From positions 310,001 to 374,000 of the forward strand of contig NZ_JSYK01000003.1 in NCBI RefSeq assembly GCF_000812875.1: a stretch of DNA of 64,000 nt. Reading direction: 5' to 3'. The position numbers and the translations under genes are program-made. Origin of the DNA: Kaistella solincola (GTDB taxonomy: Bacteria > Bacteroidota > Bacteroidia > Flavobacteriales > Weeksellaceae). Shown in pieces: positions 23,553 through 33,274 of this stretch; the first letter of the stretch is position 1, and each line of letters opens with the position of its first letter. The notes under the pieces were generated by a model, which was given only the letters and a program-made list of their open reading frames with translations, had not been told where the DNA came from and searched no databases.

Positions 23553-25103
23553 ATGATAGGAAATTTTCAACAGATATTCAGAGCTGCTGCTGTTTTAGCG
23601 CTCGGAAGTGTAATATTGTGGAGTTGTGAGCCGGATCCTGATCAATTGGGATCTCAGTTTTTTGAGAACGGTGCTGAAGCCGCACAAAAAAGCTATCCGC
23701 TAATTGCCTACACTGTTAATAATAATGATACCATCCGTACAGACGGTTCCCGTTTGCAAAGCGCAACTTTAGGAGCTTTTTATGAACCGCAGTTCGGACT
23801 TCAAAAATCATCTTTCGTAACCCAAATCCGTTTAAGCAGCACAAATCCCGATTTTGGTACAAACGCAGTTTTAGATTCTGCGGTTTTGGTTTTAAAGCCC
23901 ACTTATGCTGCAGATTCTGTAACAACTACGACGCTTGAAGATTATGTTTTCCCGGACGGAGATGTTGCCGCTAAGAAAGTGGTGAATACTTATCCTGTGA
24001 CTAAATATGGCAAAGCGACAAGACCGCTGAATATTAAAGTTGAAGAAATAACCGAATTTTTAGGTGCCAATGACCAGCAAATCCGATCGAACCGAAATGT
24101 CGCTACCGGCGAAGTTTTAGGTACGCAGGTCTTTGACGGTTCAATTTCTTCGGTAAAAGTGACCAAAGACGCCGATAATTCAGTATTATTCGAAAGAACG
24201 CCTTCGATTAGAGTTCCGTTGGATAATGCTTTTTTCCAAAATAAAATCATCAACAAATCGAAATCACCGGAACTTGCCGATGTTGCTTCATTTATCCGAT
24301 ATATTAAAGGAATAAAAGTATCTGTGACGGAAAATGACGGTTATATCTTTAATTTCGACCCGAATACGGTGGAAATTAACTTGTACTTCAAAAACGATAA
24401 AGTGGAAGGATCTACTACGACAAGACCACAATCTGTTTTTGTTCTAAATGCCGGCGCCGGAAATACACATTTTAACCAAATAACTACTGATCATACGGGA
24501 ACGCCATCTGCGGCCGCTGTTGCAGTGAGCGATACCATTACCGGTGCTGCCAAAGTTTACGCGCAGGGTATGGGCGGACCTGGTATTGGCTTAAAAGTTC
24601 CGGAAGAAACAATTGCTTCGGTTAGAAACATGTATGAAAAAGATAAAATCGGAATTATTGCCGCTAAAATGAGGATTTTTACCGATTTGGAAACCTGGAA
24701 CAATAATTATAAAAAACCGCTAAGTTTTGTGGTAAAACAAAAAGTAAACAAGGTAGACTTAAATACTTACCTTGTTGATCTCAGTGCTTTATACACCACA
24801 GGTATTTATAACCTGGTGAAAGCTTATGACCTGGAAAAAAATCCGGCGTATTATGACATCGGAATTACGCAAACCTTTAAAAATATCATTGAAAAAGGTG
24901 AGGCGACCGGTGCACATTTCATTCTAAACGTTGGTGCTTATTCGATTGATGCGGGTGGAAATCTACTGGGAACATTAAATGCAGCTCAGGGACCGCAGAA
25001 CTTTACGACCAGAGGCTTCACGCCGAACCGTGCTGTATTTGTAGGTACTGATCCGGGAAATGAAAATAGCGCAAAATTGATATTAACGTACGGTAAAAAG
25101 TAA
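23553..25103 (+). CDS. DUF4270 family lipoprotein
   Basis: 516 residues. The signal ends in a lipobox-like LWSC (Cys25) and continues EPDPDQLGSQFF, typical of the Bacteroidota DUF4270 family. The chain is beta-rich with many Thr/Asn (ATLGAFYEPQFGLQKSSFVTQIRL), ending AKLILTYGKK. It is probably an outer-membrane or surface lipoprotein. The biochemical role is unknown. It sits between the GT5-like gene and glmS (18 nt upstream of glmS), a conserved arrangement hinting at a cell-envelope role. Confidence 0.85.
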   Translation: MIGNFQQIFRAAAVLALGSVILWSCEPDPDQLGSQFFENGAEAAQKSYPLIAYTVNNNDTIRTDGSRLQSATLGAFYEPQFGLQKSSFVTQIRLSSTNPDFGTNAVLDSAVLVLKPTYAADSVTTTTLEDYVFPDGDVAAKKVVNTYPVTKYGKATRPLNIKVEEITEFLGANDQQIRSNRNVATGEVLGTQVFDGSISSVKVTKDADNSVLFERTPSIRVPLDNAFFQNKIINKSKSPELADVASFIRYIKGIKVSVTENDGYIFNFDPNTVEINLYFKNDKVEGSTTTRPQSVFVLNAGAGNTHFNQITTDHTGTPSAAAVAVSDTITGAAKVYAQGMGGPGIGLKVPEETIASVRNMYEKDKIGIIAAKMRIFTDLETWNNNYKKPLSFVVKQKVNKVDLNTYLVDLSALYTTGIYNLVKAYDLEKNPAYYDIGITQTFKNIIEKGEATGAHFILNVGAYSIDAGGNLLGTLNAAQGPQNFTTRGFTPNRAVFVGTDPGNENSAKLILTYGKK

Positions 25104-25121
25104 AAAAAAAATTATTAAGAT

Positions 25122-26975
25122 ATGTGTGGAATTGTAGGATATACTGGCTTTCAGGATGCATATGAAGTAGTCATTAACGGGCTGCGGAGATTAGAATATA
25201 GAGGATACGACAGCGCAGGAATTGTGCTTGACGGTGATAGTTCAACTTTTGATGTTGCTAAAACAAAAGGTAAGGTTGACGACTTAGTGGCGATTTCAAA
25301 AAATCTTTCTGGAAAAGCACACGTCGGCATGGGCCACACGCGCTGGGCGACACATGGTGTCCCGAGCGACAGTAACTCACATCCTCATTTATCCAATAAT
25401 GGTAAAATTGCATTGGTTCATAACGGAATCATCGAAAATTATGATACCATTAAAACAATGCTTTCCGAAAAAGGTTTTTCATTTCAATCTGAAACTGATA
25501 CCGAAGTATTGGTAAATCTTATCGAATACGTAATGGATGTCAATAAAGATTTTGATTTTCCAACAGCGGTGCGTTATGCTTTAAATGAAGTGTACGGCGC
25601 ATATGCGATTACGGTAATGCACGACGATTTCCCGGGACTTTTGGTAGTGGCAAGACTGGGCTCACCATTAGCAATTGGTTTGGGAACCAATGAATATTTC
25701 ATCGCATCAGATGCTTCACCTTTTGTTGAATTTACCAAAGAAGCTGTTTATCTGGAAGAAGGTCATATGGCAACAATTTCATTAGAAAGTGGTGTTGACA
25801 TTAGAAATATTAAAGACAATGTGAAAATCACTGCCGAAGTTCAACAGCTAAAATTAAGTTTGGAGCAGATTGAAAAAGGAGGATATGAGCATTTCATGCT
25901 AAAAGAAATTTTCGAACAGCCAAAATCCATCCATGATACTTTAAGAGGTAGATTGTTGGTAGAAGAGGGAATTATTAAAATGGCCGGTATCTGGGATAAT
26001 TTAGAAAGATTAAACCAAGCTCAAAAAATCACCATTATAGCGTGCGGAACTTCCTGGCATGCAGGTCTCATCGGTGAATATCTAATTGAAGAATTTGCAA
26101 GAATTCCGGTTGAGGTAGAGTATGCTTCCGAATTTAGATATAGAAATCCAATCATTAGCGAAAAAGATATTGTAATTGCCATTTCCCAGTCTGGTGAAAC
26201 AGCTGATACAATGGCCGCTATTAAAATGGCGAAAGAAAAAGGAGCTTTTGTATATGGAATTTGTAACGTGGTAGATTCCTCAATTTCACGTGTAACTGAT
26301 GCTGGTTCTTATACTCACGCTGGTCCTGAAATTGGTGTTGCATCCACAAAAGCTTTTACCGCACAATTAACGGTACTTTCATTAATCGCTTTAAAATTAG
26401 GTAAACACAACGGAAAACTGAGCAATCAGGAATTTATGCGTTTGATTACCGAGCTTGAAAGTCTTCCGAAAAAAGTTCAGGAAGTTTTGGAAAGCACAAA
26501 TGAAAAGGTGAAAGAAATTGCAAAAAACTTTGTTGAAGCACAGAATTTCCTTTATTTAGGTAGAGGTTACAATTTTCCTGCAGCATTAGAGGGAGCTTTG
26601 AAATTAAAAGAGATTTCATACATCCACGCGGAAGGATATCCGGCTGCTGAAATGAAACACGGGCCTATCGCCTTGATTGATGAAAACATGCCAATAGTAA
26701 TTATTGCTCCTAAGCAAGGGCATTATGATAAAATTGTGAGCAATGTTCAGGAAATTAAGGCAAGAAAAGGGCAGGTTATCGCGTTAGTGAACAAAGGTGA
26801 TACACAGGTTAGCTCCGTTGCAGATTATGTGATTGAGTTTCCGGAAACCTCGGAATGTTTCTCGCCGATTATTGCCTCCATCCCACTACAGTTGCTTTCT
26901 TACTATATAGCAGTCTATCGCGGAGCAAATGTAGATCAGCCAAGAAACCTTGCAAAATCCGTTACTGTAGAGTAA
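25122..26975 (+). CDS. glmS: Glutamine-fructose-6-phosphate aminotransferase (isomerizing)
   Basis: Makes glucosamine-6-phosphate from fructose-6-phosphate and glutamine, the first step to UDP-GlcNAc for peptidoglycan and LPS. 617 residues, full length. The N-terminal Ntn glutaminase has Cys2 after Met (MCGIVGYTG) and HTRWATHG. Two SIS domains follow: IACGTSWHAGL, ISQSGETADTMA and EIGVASTKAFTAQ, with the C-terminal DQPRNLAKSVTVE tail. Cytosolic. No ribozyme or riboswitch is visible in the 18-nt leader. It is probably in one transcript with DUF4270. Confidence 0.96.
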   Translation: MCGIVGYTGFQDAYEVVINGLRRLEYRGYDSAGIVLDGDSSTFDVAKTKGKVDDLVAISKNLSGKAHVGMGHTRWATHGVPSDSNSHPHLSNNGKIALVHNGIIENYDTIKTMLSEKGFSFQSETDTEVLVNLIEYVMDVNKDFDFPTAVRYALNEVYGAYAITVMHDDFPGLLVVARLGSPLAIGLGTNEYFIASDASPFVEFTKEAVYLEEGHMATISLESGVDIRNIKDNVKITAEVQQLKLSLEQIEKGGYEHFMLKEIFEQPKSIHDTLRGRLLVEEGIIKMAGIWDNLERLNQAQKITIIACGTSWHAGLIGEYLIEEFARIPVEVEYASEFRYRNPIISEKDIVIAISQSGETADTMAAIKMAKEKGAFVYGICNVVDSSISRVTDAGSYTHAGPEIGVASTKAFTAQLTVLSLIALKLGKHNGKLSNQEFMRLITELESLPKKVQEVLESTNEKVKEIAKNFVEAQNFLYLGRGYNFPAALEGALKLKEISYIHAEGYPAAEMKHGPIALIDENMPIVIIAPKQGHYDKIVSNVQEIKARKGQVIALVNKGDTQVSSVADYVIEFPETSECFSPIIASIPLQLLSYYIAVYRGANVDQPRNLAKSVTVE

Positions 26976-27081
26976 AGTTGACCTGTTTATAAAATATTAC
27001 CAACAATTTTGCGTTTTTCAAAAAAAGCCTAGTTGTTTTTTCTAAAAAATTATATATTTACCGCTTAATTTCAATTATAGA

Positions 27082-28494
27082 ATGAAAAGAGTATTTCTAA
27101 TATTACTAACAGCATCCGCTGTTATGTCTTGCTCCAGAGGAGGTGGTTCATCATCCGGGAAACCAGGATCTAAAGGTGAACTGATTGCGAAAAAAAGAGG
27201 AAAAACGTTTACAGCAGAACGTCCTTATGGAATGGTGGCAATTCCGGCTGGATCCTTCGTAATGGGACTGGCTGATCAAGATTTTACCAACACTCCGGAA
27301 AAGGCTCCGCTAAAAACCGTTACAGTTTCCTCCTTCTTTATGGATGAAAGCGAAATTACCAACGGTCAGTATAAAGTTTTTGTAGATTATGTGCGCGATT
27401 CAATCGCAAGAACACTTCTTGCTGAAGCAGCCGGCGACGGAAGCGGCGGTGGAAATGGAACATCTATCGCAGATTACGCATATTCATCAAAAAAAGCCGG
27501 TGAAAATAAAAATGCTTATCAAGAATTCATGGAGTCGCAAGGAGGTCGTGACGGATACGATGATTCTAAAAAACTAGATTGGGGCGTTCCATTAAAATGG
27601 AATACCAATGACTATCCTGATGCCCAATATGCTGAGATTTTAGAATCAATGTATATTCCACAAGCGGAAAGAATTAATAACGAAAGAATTATTGATACCC
27701 GTAAATTGCAGTATTCTTATCAATGGGAAGATATGGCACAAGCGGTAAAGGATAATTCCCGAGGAGCAAATTACCTGAAAAAAGAAAGTATTGCGGTATA
27801 TCCAGATACTACAGTTTGGATCAATGACTTCAGCTATGCTTATAACGAGCCATTGTATGATGGTTATTTCTGGCACAAATCCTATAAAGATTATCCGGTT
27901 GTTGGCGTAACTTGGGATCAGGCGCGTGCTTTCTGTAACTTCCGTTCTAAACTGAAATCTGACTATAACGAATCTTTAAAAAGAAAAAAACAAAAACCAA
28001 TGGCATTTAGACTTCCTACGGAAGCAGAATGGGAATATGCTGCCAGAGGTGGTAAAGAAAATGCGACTTATCCTTGGGGTGGCCCATACTTACAGGATGA
28101 CAGAGGATGTTACCTTGCAAACTTCAAACCGAAACGCGGTAATTATTTAGAAGACGAAAAGAAAGGGTACACCTATACTGCGCCAGTAAAAACTTTCCCA
28201 AGAAATGGATACGGTTTATACGATATGGCAGGAAACGTGGCAGAATGGACGGAGTCACCTTACAATAACTCTACTTACCAGTTTGCATCTACTTTAAATC
28301 CATATTTATCAGGACAGGCAGCTAAAGAACCTAGAAAATCCGTTAGAGGTGGGTCATGGAAAGATGTTGGTTATTTATTAATGACCGGTTACAGAGATTA
28401 TGAAAGAAAAGATTCGGCAAGAAGTTTCATCGGATTCCGTACTGTTCAGGATATTCCTGAAGGCTCTGTAAAATTCAAAAAAAGAACCAGATAA
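27082..28494 (+). CDS. gldK: Type IX secretion / gliding lipoprotein GldK
   Basis: Outer-membrane lipoprotein that forms the periplasmic ring of the T9SS with GldN (PorK/PorN). 470 residues. The lipobox is VMSC (Cys17). A formylglycine-generating-enzyme-like (sulfatase-modifying) fold follows: IPAGSFVMGLADQDF, MDESEITNGQYKVFVDYV, FRLPTEAEWEYAARGG and YDMAGNVAEWTES. It is not expected to be an enzyme. It is the first gene of gldKLMN. The 106-nt spacer after glmS has TATATTTA (27053-27060), close to the -7 consensus, so it may have its own promoter. Confidence 0.95.
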   Translation: MKRVFLILLTASAVMSCSRGGGSSSGKPGSKGELIAKKRGKTFTAERPYGMVAIPAGSFVMGLADQDFTNTPEKAPLKTVTVSSFFMDESEITNGQYKVFVDYVRDSIARTLLAEAAGDGSGGGNGTSIADYAYSSKKAGENKNAYQEFMESQGGRDGYDDSKKLDWGVPLKWNTNDYPDAQYAEILESMYIPQAERINNERIIDTRKLQYSYQWEDMAQAVKDNSRGANYLKKESIAVYPDTTVWINDFSYAYNEPLYDGYFWHKSYKDYPVVGVTWDQARAFCNFRSKLKSDYNESLKRKKQKPMAFRLPTEAEWEYAARGGKENATYPWGGPYLQDDRGCYLANFKPKRGNYLEDEKKGYTYTAPVKTFPRNGYGLYDMAGNVAEWTESPYNNSTYQFASTLNPYLSGQAAKEPRKSVRGGSWKDVGYLLMTGYRDYERKDSARSFIGFRTVQDIPEGSVKFKKRTR

Positions 28495-28536
28495 GAACAA
28501 GAAAACTAAATATTAAAAAAATAAACTCTACACCAC

Positions 28537-29223
28537 ATGTTTAAAACTAAAGAAGCAACGTACAATTTTATCTACTCAATTGGAGCAGCAATCGTAATTC
28601 TTGGAGCACTTTTCAAGATGACTCACTGGAGTATTGGGCCGCTTACAGGAAACGTAACCTTAGCAATCGGTTTGATTACTGAAGCTATAATCTTTACCAT
28701 CTTTGCATTTGATGCACCAAAATCTGAAGAATCGTACGCATGGGAAAACGTTTATCCGGAGTTGTTAGACTCTCATGCTTCCCCTAATCCTAAACATTCC
28801 ACTTTAGGAATTCAGGAAGCTGAAGTGAAAGAATTGGAAGTTTCTTTGTCTGAAAAATTAGACAAAATGTTAGCTGATGCTAAATTAGATGTTAGCTTAT
28901 TTGACCGCTTGAGAACAGGTATCGATAAATTCTCCAGTTCTGTAGATCAAATTAACCAAACAGTTGACGTGACAGGTTCTACTCAAAAATATAATGACCA
29001 GTTAATGCTTGCTGCAAGTCACCTTGAAAGCATGAACGCACTTTATTCACTGCAGTTGGAGCACGGAAAAACGCAGGCTGAATACAGCAAAAAATATGTA
29101 GAAGATATGCAGCGATCTGCAGCTCATTCTGCTAAATTTAACGAAGAATTATCCGGATTAACTTCTAACCTTAATAATCTGAACAGAGTTTACGGCGGAA
29201 TGCTAAGCGCGATGAAATCTTAA
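28537..29223 (+). CDS. gldL: Type IX secretion motor protein GldL
   Basis: Inner-membrane component of the T9SS motor; with GldM it uses proton-motive force to drive rotation. 228 residues. Two N-terminal membrane helices (about 9-30, with a Lys-Met-Thr-His-Trp segment at 26-30, and 38-59) are followed by a long cytoplasmic coiled-coil region (EAEVKELEVSLSEKLDKMLADAKLDVSLF). The glutamate in GLITEAIIF of the second helix is the likely proton-path residue. It lies 42 nt after gldK and 51 nt before gldM. Confidence 0.95.
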   Translation: MFKTKEATYNFIYSIGAAIVILGALFKMTHWSIGPLTGNVTLAIGLITEAIIFTIFAFDAPKSEESYAWENVYPELLDSHASPNPKHSTLGIQEAEVKELEVSLSEKLDKMLADAKLDVSLFDRLRTGIDKFSSSVDQINQTVDVTGSTQKYNDQLMLAASHLESMNALYSLQLEHGKTQAEYSKKYVEDMQRSAAHSAKFNEELSGLTSNLNNLNRVYGGMLSAMKS

Positions 29224-29274
29224 TTTCCTTACCATAATTTGAAATTTATTACTATTAACAAAATTTACTAAAAA

Positions 29275-30834
29275 ATGGCACAAGGAAAACAGACTCCTCG
29301 TCAGAAGATGATCAACTTGATGTACTTGGTTTTCATTGCAATGCTTGCAATGCAAATCGATCAAGAAATCATCAGATCATATAAAGACACCACTGGCTCT
29401 CTGGAAGAAACCAGAACGCTAACAGAAAATAACAACTCAATTTTTAAGCAAACTTTAGAAGCTAAAGCTAAAAATACACCTGACACCTTCCAGGCTCCGT
29501 TAGAAAGATACAGGGGCTTAGAAGAAAAAGCGGATGACTTGGTTCAATCTATTGAAGGTTTGAAAGCGAGATTAAGCAAGGACGCAGAATACAATCCAGC
29601 TTTGGAAATTCAGGAAAGTTTTGCATCATTGAATAACACAGAACCTTCAACCAGCCTTTTCTTCCAAAATGGAGATGAAAATATCGCCTCAAAAGAAGCG
29701 ATTGCTTTAAAGCAAAAAATTGAAGCTTTTAAGAAATATATTACTGATAATTTCGGCTCAAATAATTTGATGAAGGAAATGGTTGCTCGTACCAACAAGC
29801 AAATGGTTTCTGAATTTGACAAGCCTCGTAACGGGAAAAACTGGTTGCAATACAAATTTTATAACCAACCTTTGATCGCTGCTTTATCAAACTTAGAAGT
29901 TATTCAGTCTTCCGCTCGTGGAATTCAGGGTGATGCGCTTTCTATCATGTTACAGGAAAAAATTGATGCTGATATTAAATTTGATGCCTATACAGCAATT
30001 GTTTCTGCACCAACTATTGTTATTCAGGGTGAACCGGCTCAAGGTAGAGTTGCTATCGGAAACTATTCCAGCAACGTTCCGGGACTTGCTATGCCTGGTT
30101 TAACTGTTCAAAACGGACAGGGTGTTAGAAATCTTGACACAGGATCTTTAGGTGATAAAAATTTCAGTGGAACCATTTCCTTTAAAGATGTAAACGGTAA
30201 AGTAATCCCGCTCACTTATAACCATACTTATAAAGTAATCGCAGGTGCGCAGGAACTTAAAGCACAGAAAGGCGCAATCGTAACTGCAGACAAAATGAAT
30301 GTTCTTTATAGGGGTTTACCAAATCCAATTTCAGGATCGATTTTAGGTGCTGATATGTCTGGAATCTCATTATCTGCTGCGGGAGCTTCGGTTAGTGGAG
30401 GTGGCGGAAAATGGACCGTAACTCCAGGTGGAGGAAGTACAGTTACTTTGACAATCTCCGGTCGTGATCCAAAAGGTGGCGTGATTTCTCAGGCTTTCCC
30501 TTTCAGAATTAAAAATGTACCACCACCAGTTGGTGAAATCCAGGGTAAATCTGTCGTTTCAATGCCAGCCTCTTCGATTCCAAATCAACGTGTCACAGCT
30601 GACATGCCGGATTTCGATTTCCCTGTTAGCTTTACTGTAAACAGCTTTATGTTTAAAGTTCCAGGAAAAGCGGCAATGCTCGTGAATGGAAACTCTATGA
30701 GCTCTGTCGCAAGTTTGACAAAAAATCTTAGAAATGGAGATATTGCATATGTCTTTAATATTAAAGCTACAGCAACTGGACTTGGTGACCAGGCTTTAAA
30801 ACAAATACCACCGGTTGTAATAAATGTACAGTAA
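29275..30834 (+). CDS. gldM: Type IX secretion motor protein GldM
   Basis: 519 residues. One N-terminal membrane helix (MINLMYLVFIAMLAMQID, about 12-29) and a long periplasmic part built of a helical domain and three Ig-like beta domains (ISGSILGADMSGISLSAAG, GGGKWTVTPGGG). It connects the GldL ring to the GldK/N ring. The conserved start AQGKQTPRQKMINLMYLVF is intact. Second motor gene after gldL, 44 nt before gldN. Confidence 0.95.
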   Translation: MAQGKQTPRQKMINLMYLVFIAMLAMQIDQEIIRSYKDTTGSLEETRTLTENNNSIFKQTLEAKAKNTPDTFQAPLERYRGLEEKADDLVQSIEGLKARLSKDAEYNPALEIQESFASLNNTEPSTSLFFQNGDENIASKEAIALKQKIEAFKKYITDNFGSNNLMKEMVARTNKQMVSEFDKPRNGKNWLQYKFYNQPLIAALSNLEVIQSSARGIQGDALSIMLQEKIDADIKFDAYTAIVSAPTIVIQGEPAQGRVAIGNYSSNVPGLAMPGLTVQNGQGVRNLDTGSLGDKNFSGTISFKDVNGKVIPLTYNHTYKVIAGAQELKAQKGAIVTADKMNVLYRGLPNPISGSILGADMSGISLSAAGASVSGGGGKWTVTPGGGSTVTLTISGRDPKGGVISQAFPFRIKNVPPPVGEIQGKSVVSMPASSIPNQRVTADMPDFDFPVSFTVNSFMFKVPGKAAMLVNGNSMSSVASLTKNLRNGDIAYVFNIKATATGLGDQALKQIPPVVINVQ

Positions 30835-30878
30835 TTTCGTTACAGATATTATAGCTGTTAAATTTTAAATATTTTAAA

Positions 30879-31928
30879 ATGAAAAAAATTATATTCGTAG
30901 TAGTTGCATTCAGTTTCGTCACTGTCAGCGCACAAACTACGAAAAATACGAAAACTACAACACAAACGGAAACTAAAGCAGAGCCTGTTGAGCCTGCGGC
31001 AGGTGCGGAAGTGCAGGATTCTATTAATTTGGAAGAAGTACCGTCGTCGATGTCAATTCTCAATGCAAAATCCCCGGAAGCCTTTAGAAAATATCGTGAT
31101 TTAAATATGATCAAAAAAGGTGATTCTGTAGTTTCAAATTTGAAAGAACCACTTAAATATGGCTTTATCGAAGATAAAGACATCTTAAAAAGTATGGTGG
31201 TTTGGGAAATCATTGATATGAACGATAAAATTAATCAGCCTTTCTACCACAATGGTGATGGTTTGATTTCTAATAACCGCTCATTATATCAGCTTTTGTT
31301 TGATGCAATCAACGATGGCCGTATCACAGAGGTTTATGATGACGAGCTTTTTATGACGCGTTTGGCACCGGATGCCATCCAATCCCGTATCAAAAATGCG
31401 GTAATGAGTGATGCCGGTATCGACCGCTTAAATGAAGCTGGTGCATTAACTGAAGAAGAACAAAAAGAGTATACCAACGTTTACGAAACTAAAACTGAAA
31501 ATGTTAAGGTATTGAAAATCAAAGGAATGTGGTATATTGACCGTCGCGACAGCCAGATGAAATATCGTCTTTTAGGTATCGCAGCGATGGGTCAGGATCC
31601 GGCTACAATGGGACAATACGGACCAGACGGCCAGCCACTAGCTTCAAAAGATGAGCTTATCGATCTTTTCTGGGTGTATTATCCGGATGCTCGTGAAGTT
31701 TTGGCAAACGCTGTGGTTTTCAACAATAAAAACCTGGCTTCTGACATTACTTTTGATGATTTATTGAATGCCAGACGTTTTTCTACCGTAATCTACAAAT
31801 CAGATAACGGTTTAGGAAACGGTGTTATTAAGGATTATATTCCTAATGATGCTGATGCTCAGCTGGAAGAAAGCGAAAGAATCAAAGCGCAAATCCTGCA
31901 AATGGAAAGCGATATGTGGAATTATTAA
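30879..31928 (+). CDS. gldN: Type IX secretion protein GldN
   Basis: 349-residue periplasmic protein, partner of GldK in the T9SS ring (PorN). Signal peptide MKKIIFVVVAFSFVTVSAQ, then a Thr/Lys/Glu-rich linker, then the conserved core starting NLEEVPSSMSILNAKSPEAFRKYRDLNM. WGIIDMNDKINQPFY-type (here VWEIIDMNDKINQPFYHN) and DRRDSQMKYRLLGIAAMG signatures are present. It is the last gene of gldKLMN, closed by a strong terminator at 31948. Confidence 0.94.
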   Translation: MKKIIFVVVAFSFVTVSAQTTKNTKTTTQTETKAEPVEPAAGAEVQDSINLEEVPSSMSILNAKSPEAFRKYRDLNMIKKGDSVVSNLKEPLKYGFIEDKDILKSMVVWEIIDMNDKINQPFYHNGDGLISNNRSLYQLLFDAINDGRITEVYDDELFMTRLAPDAIQSRIKNAVMSDAGIDRLNEAGALTEEEQKEYTNVYETKTENVKVLKIKGMWYIDRRDSQMKYRLLGIAAMGQDPATMGQYGPDGQPLASKDELIDLFWVYYPDAREVLANAVVFNNKNLASDITFDDLLNARRFSTVIYKSDNGLGNGVIKDYIPNDADAQLEESERIKAQILQMESDMWNY

Positions 31929-31947
31929 TATTTCCGCTTATATTATT

Positions 31948-31979
31948 AAAAAACCTGAGTAATTTTGCTCAGGTTTTTT
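31948..31979 (+). terminator. Terminator of gldKLMN
   Basis: AAAAAACCTGAG / CTCAGGTTTTTT, a perfect 12-bp stem with an 8-nt loop. It lies 20 nt after the gldN stop. Confidence 0.88.
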
Positions 31980-32022
31980 CGTGTAAATTCCTAACTTGAA
32001 GAATGGTTTTTTTTAATAAATT

Positions 32023-33075
32023 ATGCAGAAAGAGGTAGATTATATTATTGTAGGCGACGGTTACGCGGCGCTGTTTTTCGCGCACCAGCTCATGAAACAT
32101 CAGAAAGCATTTGTCTTGTTTTCGGATTCAGAAAAAAGTGCTTCGCAGATTTCAGCCGGAATTATTAATCCGGTTGTTTTAAAGAAATTCACCACATTTT
32201 GGCTGGCAGCTGAACAGATTGAATTTCTATCAAAAACTTTAAATGAAATTCAAAATTTTACCGGCAAAAACTACCAAATTTCTGAAAATATCCACCGAAT
32301 TTTCCACGATGAAAAAGAAAAAGAGCTCTGGCTTTCCAAATCCGAAACCGAAGAATTAGCTCCTTTTTTAGCCAAAGATTTTGAAAATCTAGATACTATT
32401 TTAAATCCTTTCGGAACCGGCGCGGTGAAAAATTCTGCACGCTTAAATGTTGAAGATTTCTTCACTGACTTCAATAGCTATTTCAAAAAAAATGGTCATT
32501 TAAAGGCGGAAAAATTTGATTATGCTGAACTCCACGGTTTAACATATAAAGAAATTACCGCCAAAAACATCGTTTTTTGTGAAGGTATGGGCGTATCTAA
32601 AAATCCGTTTTTTAAAGACATTCCGGTAATTCCAAATAAAGGTCATCATTTAAAGGTCAAGCTTTCCGTTAAGCCAAAAAACGAATATACAATTAAGAAA
32701 AAACACTTCCTTTTTCCGCTAAATAATGGTCTGCATTACTACGGCGGAACATACGATCCGCTTGAGCGCGAAAAAGAAATTGATGATTTTGCCACGCAGC
32801 AACTTATCGATGGATTGTCAGAATTTTATCCGCATTCATTTGAAGTGGTGGAAATAAATTACGGTTTCCGTCCAACGGTGAAAGACCGCCGTCCAATACT
32901 TGGCAGTCACGCGGAATTCCCCAATTATTTCATTTTTAATGGTTTGGGCGCGCGCGGAATTCTTAACGGTTGTTTTTTCGCTGACGAACTTTTCCAGCAC
33001 ATCGAAAATGGCAAAGAACTGATGAAAGAAGTGGATGTAAAACGTTTTGAGAACAAAAAATTCATCCGTCTTTAA
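32023..33075 (+). CDS. FAD-dependent oxidoreductase (DAO family)
   Basis: 350-residue flavoprotein of the D-amino-acid-oxidase/glycine-oxidase family. The N-terminal dinucleotide-binding motif is DYIIVGDGYAALFFAHQL (5-22; GDGYAA in place of GxGxxG). The C-terminal flavin segment is NYGFRPTVKDRRPILGSH followed by NGLGARGILNGCFFADEL. The substrate is unknown. It is transcribed alone between the gldKLMN terminator and tkt. No signal peptide; cytosolic. Confidence 0.82.
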   Translation: MQKEVDYIIVGDGYAALFFAHQLMKHQKAFVLFSDSEKSASQISAGIINPVVLKKFTTFWLAAEQIEFLSKTLNEIQNFTGKNYQISENIHRIFHDEKEKELWLSKSETEELAPFLAKDFENLDTILNPFGTGAVKNSARLNVEDFFTDFNSYFKKNGHLKAEKFDYAELHGLTYKEITAKNIVFCEGMGVSKNPFFKDIPVIPNKGHHLKVKLSVKPKNEYTIKKKHFLFPLNNGLHYYGGTYDPLEREKEIDDFATQQLIDGLSEFYPHSFEVVEINYGFRPTVKDRRPILGSHAEFPNYFIFNGLGARGILNGCFFADELFQHIENGKELMKEVDVKRFENKKFIRL

Positions 33076-33274
33076 AACAGAAAAATTTCCGCTTAAAACA
33101 CCATTTTTTTTACGAATAATAAATTTCAATCGCAAAATCTGGTCATTGGCTGAATGTTTGTTTCATTTCTTCATCTTGTAAGATTTTTTCGCCATCGGTG
33201 AAATTTCTAAAAAAAAGCCCGTTTTTCCTTGCTTTTTTTCTTACAAAATTTAATTCTGAAGAAAAATCAATGAA

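Noticed and set aside
27001-27081. Riboswitch or ribozyme around glmS/gldK
   Set aside because: No conserved core is visible, and the glmS leader is only 18 nt.
33075-33274. Hidden gene between the FAD oxidoreductase and tkt
   Set aside because: Open frames here are short and antisense, with A/T homopolymer runs and no recognisable protein.
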